A DNA stretch of 17,662 nt. Source: an uncultured Eubacteriales bacterium. GTDB taxonomy: Bacteria > Bacillota > Clostridia > Oscillospirales > Oscillospiraceae. The notes beneath the pieces are model-generated. The model was not told where the DNA came from, did no database searches, and saw nothing but the letters and a program-made list of their open reading frames with translations. Where the stretch lies: NCBI GenBank assembly GCA_900554705.1, contig USIH01000031.1, positions 1-17,662 of the forward strand, given 5' to 3'. Position 1 is the first letter of the stretch. Each line of letters begins with the position of its first letter. The translations under genes were made by a program, and so were the position numbers. Shown piece by piece: positions 14,631-17,662 of the stretch.

Positions 14631-14878
14631 AAAAGGTCAGATTGCTGAAAAATATCTGCTATGTTACGGCGTGCGCCCTGATCGTGGCGGACTGCTTTTT
14701 GAAAAGCACGCAGTCACGGGCGCTGTGGATCGCGTTCTTCGTGGGCGCCGTGGTCTTCATGCTCATGGGTGCGGTGATCCATGTGCAGTTTTATCGCTGC
14801 CCGCACTGCAAGGCGCTGCTGCCGAACGGACGCCTGCCGGAGACCTGCCCCAGCTGCGGGGGAGAACTGCATGACTGA
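14621..14878 (+). CDS. Small membrane protein with C-terminal zinc ribbon
   Basis: The protein has 85 residues. Two hydrophobic helices (about 12-27 and 34-55) are followed by C60-PHC63 and C76-PSC79, a classic four-Cys zinc ribbon, in a 30-residue soluble tail. ATG 14621 is chosen because GGAGG (14606-14610) is 10 nt upstream; ATG 14627 is the alternative. The gene overlaps the previous stop by 10 nt and the cca start by 8 nt. Such two-helix/zinc-ribbon proteins are common in Firmicutes and mostly uncharacterised. A role linked to tRNA is not supported beyond operon position. Confidence 0.83.
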   Translation: MGMKKVRLLKNICYVTACALIVADCFLKSTQSRALWIAFFVGAVVFMLMGAVIHVQFYRCPHCKALLPNGRLPETCPSCGGELHD

Positions 14879-16223
14879 GCGGAGCATCCAACTCCCGCCG
14901 CCGGTTGCCGCGCTGCTCGCGCGTCTTTCTGCGGCGGGTTTTGCCGCTTACGCGGTGGGCGGCTGCGTGCGCGACAGCCTGCTGGGGGAGCAGCCGAAGG
15001 ACTGGGACGTCTGCACGGAGGCGACGCCCGAGCAAATCTGCGCCTGCTTCGAGCGGACGGTCTGCACCGGTCTGCGCTATGGGACGGTCACGGTGCTTTG
15101 GCAGGAGGGCGCGTATGAGGTCACGACCTTCCGCACCGAGGCGGCCTATTCCGACGGACGCCATCCGGACGATGTGCGCTTTGTCCGCTCTCTGCGGGAG
15201 GATCTTTCCCGCCGCGACTTTACGATCAACGCAATGGCAGCGGGGGGCGACGGGCGGGTGATCGACCCATTCGGCGGCGCGGAGGACTTGCGGCGCGGCG
15301 TTTTGCGCTGCGTCGGCTGCGCCGAGGCGCGTTTTTCCGAGGACGCGCTGCGGATCGTCCGGGCGCTGCGCTTTTCGGCACGTTTCGGCTTCCCGCTCGA
15401 GGCGCAGACGGCTGCCGCCGTCCATGCGCAAAAGGAACGGCTGCGCGCTGTGGCGGTCGAGCGCATTGGGAAGGAGCTGTGCGGTATCTTGGAGGGCAGG
15501 GAGGCTGCCCGCGTGCTGGCGGAGTTTTCCGACGTGCTCTTTACGATCCTGCCGGAGCTGCGCCCCATGGAAGGCTTTTGCCAGTACAACCATCACCATG
15601 CCTATGACGTCTGGCGGCACACGCTTGCGGTGGTTGCGGCAGCGCCGCCGGAGCTGCGCCTCGCGGCGCTGCTGCATGACTGCGGGAAACCGACCGCCTT
15701 TTCCTTTGACAAGCAGCTGGTCGGGCATTTTTACGATCACGCGGTCATCGGCGCGGCCATGACGGAGGATATTCTGCGCCGCCTGCGCTTCGACAGCAAG
15801 ACCGTGCGCTTTACAAGCGAGCTTGTGCGCCTGCACGACTGCGACCTGCCCACAACGCAGCGCGGTGTGCGTCGCGCGCTGTCGCGCTGGAGCGCGCCGA
15901 TGCTGCGCGCGCTGACGCTGCTCCGATTCGCGGATCGCCTCGGAACGGGTGTGCAGCAGCCAGACGCGGCGCGGCGGGATCAGCTCCTTTCTTGGATCGA
16001 AACAACGCAGTGCCTGACGCTGCGCGACCTTGCAATCCACGGCGACGATCTGCTGGCGCTGGGTTTTCCGGCGGGGCCGGCGCTTGGTGCGCTCCTGAAG
16101 GCGCTCTTGGACGCAGTGCTCTCGCAAAGTGTCCCCAATGAGCGGCAGGCGCTTATCGCTTATGCACAAAATGTCCGCGATTCGGGGAAAGGCATGATTG
16201 ACAATTTGACCAAAGAAGGTTAG
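14871..16223 (+). CDS. cca: CCA tRNA nucleotidyltransferase with HD domain
   Basis: The protein has 450 residues. The class II nucleotidyltransferase head has AVGGCVRDSLLG (28-39), the metal-binding D44-W-D46, RTE (88-90) and RRDFTINAMA (114-123), and then ED-ALRIVRALRFSARF (158-172), which reads the nucleotide to add. The HD domain is marked by H250, H269-D270 (LLHDCGKP) and HFYDHA (286-291). It adds or repairs the 3' CCA of tRNA, and the HD domain could have phosphatase or phosphodiesterase activity as in related enzymes. ATG 14871 has GGGGGAG 6 nt upstream and overlaps the previous gene. A 30-codon upstream extension lacks support. Confidence 0.94.
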   Translation: MTERSIQLPPPVAALLARLSAAGFAAYAVGGCVRDSLLGEQPKDWDVCTEATPEQICACFERTVCTGLRYGTVTVLWQEGAYEVTTFRTEAAYSDGRHPDDVRFVRSLREDLSRRDFTINAMAAGGDGRVIDPFGGAEDLRRGVLRCVGCAEARFSEDALRIVRALRFSARFGFPLEAQTAAAVHAQKERLRAVAVERIGKELCGILEGREAARVLAEFSDVLFTILPELRPMEGFCQYNHHHAYDVWRHTLAVVAAAPPELRLAALLHDCGKPTAFSFDKQLVGHFYDHAVIGAAMTEDILRRLRFDSKTVRFTSELVRLHDCDLPTTQRGVRRALSRWSAPMLRALTLLRFADRLGTGVQQPDAARRDQLLSWIETTQCLTLRDLAIHGDDLLALGFPAGPALGALLKALLDAVLSQSVPNERQALIAYAQNVRDSGKGMIDNLTKEG

Positions 16224-16226
16224 AAT
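16198..16226 (+). promoter_or_regulatory. Promoter of the guanine deaminase gene
   Basis: A perfect TTGACA (16198-16203), a 17-nt spacer and TAGAAT (16221-16226) form a near-consensus sigma-A promoter. The cca stop codon TAG is the first half of the -10. The ribosome binding site GGAGG is at 16246-16250, before ATG 16258. Confidence 0.8.
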
Positions 16227-16257
16227 AGAGATAGAATTTACACTTGGAGGTAGAGCG

Positions 16258-17529
16258 ATGAAATCCTTTGTGCTAAAAGGCAATGTTTGCTACAGCGAGT
16301 CGTCCGACTGCATCCGTATTTTGGAAAATGCCTATCTGGTCTGCGAAGACGGTCTGTGCGCGGGCGTATTTCAAGAACTTCCGGAGCGCTATGCGGCGCT
16401 GCCCCTGACCGACTACGGCGATCAGCTCATCATCCCGGGCATGACGGATTTGCACATTCACGCGCCGCAGTTCGCTTTCCGCGGCCTCGGCATGGACATG
16501 GAGCTGCTGGACTGGCTCAATACCTACACGTTTCCGGAGGAATCGAAGTATGCCGCGCCGGAATATGCCGAGCGCGCCTATGAGCAGTTTGCCGCGCATA
16601 TGCGCCGCAGCGCGACGACCCGCGCCTGCGTGTTTGCTACGATCCATGTTCCGGCAACGGAGCTTCTGATGGACAAGCTCGAGGCGACCGGCCTTGTCAG
16701 CTATGTCGGCAAGGTCAACATGAATCGCAACAGCCCCGACTATCTGTGCGAGACGAGCGTTGCGCAGGCGCTGGCCGACACGGAGCAGTGGATCTGCCAG
16801 ACCAAGGAGCGCTATGCTAACACGAAGCCCATCCTGACGCCGCGCTTCATCCCCTCCTGCACCGATGAGCTGATGCGCGGTCTGCGTGGCCTGCGCGAGA
16901 AGTACGACCTGCCGGTGCAGAGCCACCTTTCCGAGAACTTCGGCGAGATCGCGTGGGTGCAGGAGCTTTGCCCCACCTCCAAATTCTATGGCGATGCCTA
17001 TGAGAGCTTCCATATGTTTGGCGGCGACCATCGCTGCATCATGGCGCACTGCGTCCATTCCGGACAGGAGGAGATGGAGCTGCTGAAGAAGAACGGCGTG
17101 TTTATCGCGCACTCTCCGCTGTCGAACAGCAACCTCTCTTCCGGTGTTGCGCCCATCAGCAAGTATCTGGCGGAGGGGCTTGAGATCGGTCTTGCGTCGG
17201 ATGTGGCCGGCGGCGAGACAGAGAACCTCTTTGCCTCCATGGCAGGCGCGCTGCGCGCCTCTAAGCTGCGCTGGCGTCTGCTGGATCAGGAGGTAAAGCC
17301 GCTCACGGTCGATCAGGTCTTCTATCTTGCGACGCTCGGCGGCGGCCGTTTCTTCGGCAAGGTCGGCAGCTTCGAGGCGGGCTACGAATTTGACGCGCTG
17401 GTGCTCGACGACACCGCGCTGGATCATCCGCAGGAGCTTTCTACCCGTGCAAGATTGGAGCGCTGCTTCTATCTGGCCGACGACCGTCAGCTTGCCGCGA
17501 AATACGTTCGTGGCGCGAAGCTCTTCTGA
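16258..17529 (+). CDS. guaD: Guanine deaminase
   Basis: The protein has 423 residues, in the range of this amidohydrolase family, which turns guanine into xanthine and ammonia in the cytoplasm (purine salvage or catabolism). The zinc site is visible as H66 and H68 (TDLHIHAPQ), H223 (QSHLSEN, with E226 as the likely proton shuttle), H264 (MAHCVH) and D315 (ASDVAGG). The stretch FRGLGMDMELLDWLNTYTFP (74-93) is distinctive for bacterial guanine deaminases against other amidohydrolases. ATG 16258 has GGAGG 7 nt upstream. It has its own promoter and a terminator close after it, so it is a single-gene unit. No purine transporter or xanthine dehydrogenase is in view. Confidence 0.92.
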   Translation: MKSFVLKGNVCYSESSDCIRILENAYLVCEDGLCAGVFQELPERYAALPLTDYGDQLIIPGMTDLHIHAPQFAFRGLGMDMELLDWLNTYTFPEESKYAAPEYAERAYEQFAAHMRRSATTRACVFATIHVPATELLMDKLEATGLVSYVGKVNMNRNSPDYLCETSVAQALADTEQWICQTKERYANTKPILTPRFIPSCTDELMRGLRGLREKYDLPVQSHLSENFGEIAWVQELCPTSKFYGDAYESFHMFGGDHRCIMAHCVHSGQEEMELLKKNGVFIAHSPLSNSNLSSGVAPISKYLAEGLEIGLASDVAGGETENLFASMAGALRASKLRWRLLDQEVKPLTVDQVFYLATLGGGRFFGKVGSFEAGYEFDALVLDDTALDHPQELSTRARLERCFYLADDRQLAAKYVRGAKLF

Positions 17530-17542
17530 TCACAAACAAGTT

Positions 17543-17573
17543 AAAGGCGGGGCTGCGAAAAGCCCCGCCTTTT
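17543..17573 (+). terminator. Intrinsic terminator after the guanine deaminase gene
   Basis: A perfect 12-bp stem, AAAGGCGGGGCT (17543-17554) with AGCCCCGCCTTT (17561-17572), closes a GCGAAA loop and ends in TTTT. It starts 13 nt after the stop. Confidence 0.95.
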
Positions 17574-17610
17574 GAGCGCCCGCAGTCAGAATTCTGACTG
17601 CGGGCGCTCA
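17573..17610. repeat. Perfect 38-bp palindrome
   Basis: The half-site TGAGCGCCCGCAGTCAGAA (17573-17591) is followed directly by its exact reverse complement (17592-17610), with no spacer. It abuts the terminator T-tract. No T-run follows on either side, so it is not a standard intrinsic terminator. The last 52 nt after it are AT-rich and show no gene. Confidence 0.9.
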
Positions 17611-17662
17611 GACTGTCAAAAAAGTCCGTAACCGTCAAAATAGATTCACTTTTTTAAGAAAA

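Noticed and set aside
14763..16283. Minus-strand frame opposite cca
   Set aside because: Antisense of a well-supported CCA-adding enzyme, without domain motifs of its own.
16273..17427. Minus-strand frame opposite guaD
   Set aside because: Antisense of a clear guanine deaminase; product is Arg/Leu/Ala-rich with no motif.

Overview
The window looks like chromosomal DNA from a GC-rich, Gram-positive-type gut clostridium, probably of the Oscillospiraceae/Ruminococcaceae group. This is inferred from strong AGGAGG-type ribosome binding sites, frequent TTG and GTG starts, an SLH-anchored cell-wall enzyme, a type III pantothenate kinase, an HD-domain CCA-adding enzyme and secreted multimodular proteins. 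No tRNA, rRNA, CRISPR array, transposase or prophage gene was seen.

Left part (1-7409, minus strand): one reading frame of at least 2,469 codons runs off the left edge. It starts with TTG and a signal peptide, carries an endonuclease I domain, and continues as a long chain of InlB-type B repeats, beta-rich modules and CxxC repeats. The equally long plus-strand frame (33-7442) is its codon-aligned antisense shadow and is not annotated as a gene. Upstream lies a minus-strand operon of three small unrecognised proteins (7484-8407).

Middle part: a divergent plus-strand operon encodes a YfcE-type phosphodiesterase and CoaX (8503-9746). It converges on a 57-residue, Arg-rich single-span membrane protein (9739-9912, minus). 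Next are an alpha/beta hydrolase of the monoacylglycerol lipase/lysophospholipase type (9989-10906) and an SLH-anchored protein with two lysozyme-like domains, of which only the second keeps plausible catalytic residues (11084-13336). A strong intrinsic terminator follows.

Right part: a tightly overlapping operon contains a 42-residue protein, truA, an ArsC/Spx-like protein, a small membrane zinc-ribbon protein and the CCA tRNA nucleotidyltransferase (13451-16223). A guanine deaminase follows from its own promoter, which is embedded in the end of cca. The window ends with a strong terminator and a perfect 38-bp palindrome.

Two tRNA-modifying or tRNA-maturing enzymes share the right operon, and two cell-surface proteins flank the housekeeping genes. 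No complete new defence or biosynthetic system is evident. The least expected signals are the giant modular nuclease, a 20-bp element (19/20 identical) placed at the same spacing before two unrelated small genes, and the terminal palindrome.
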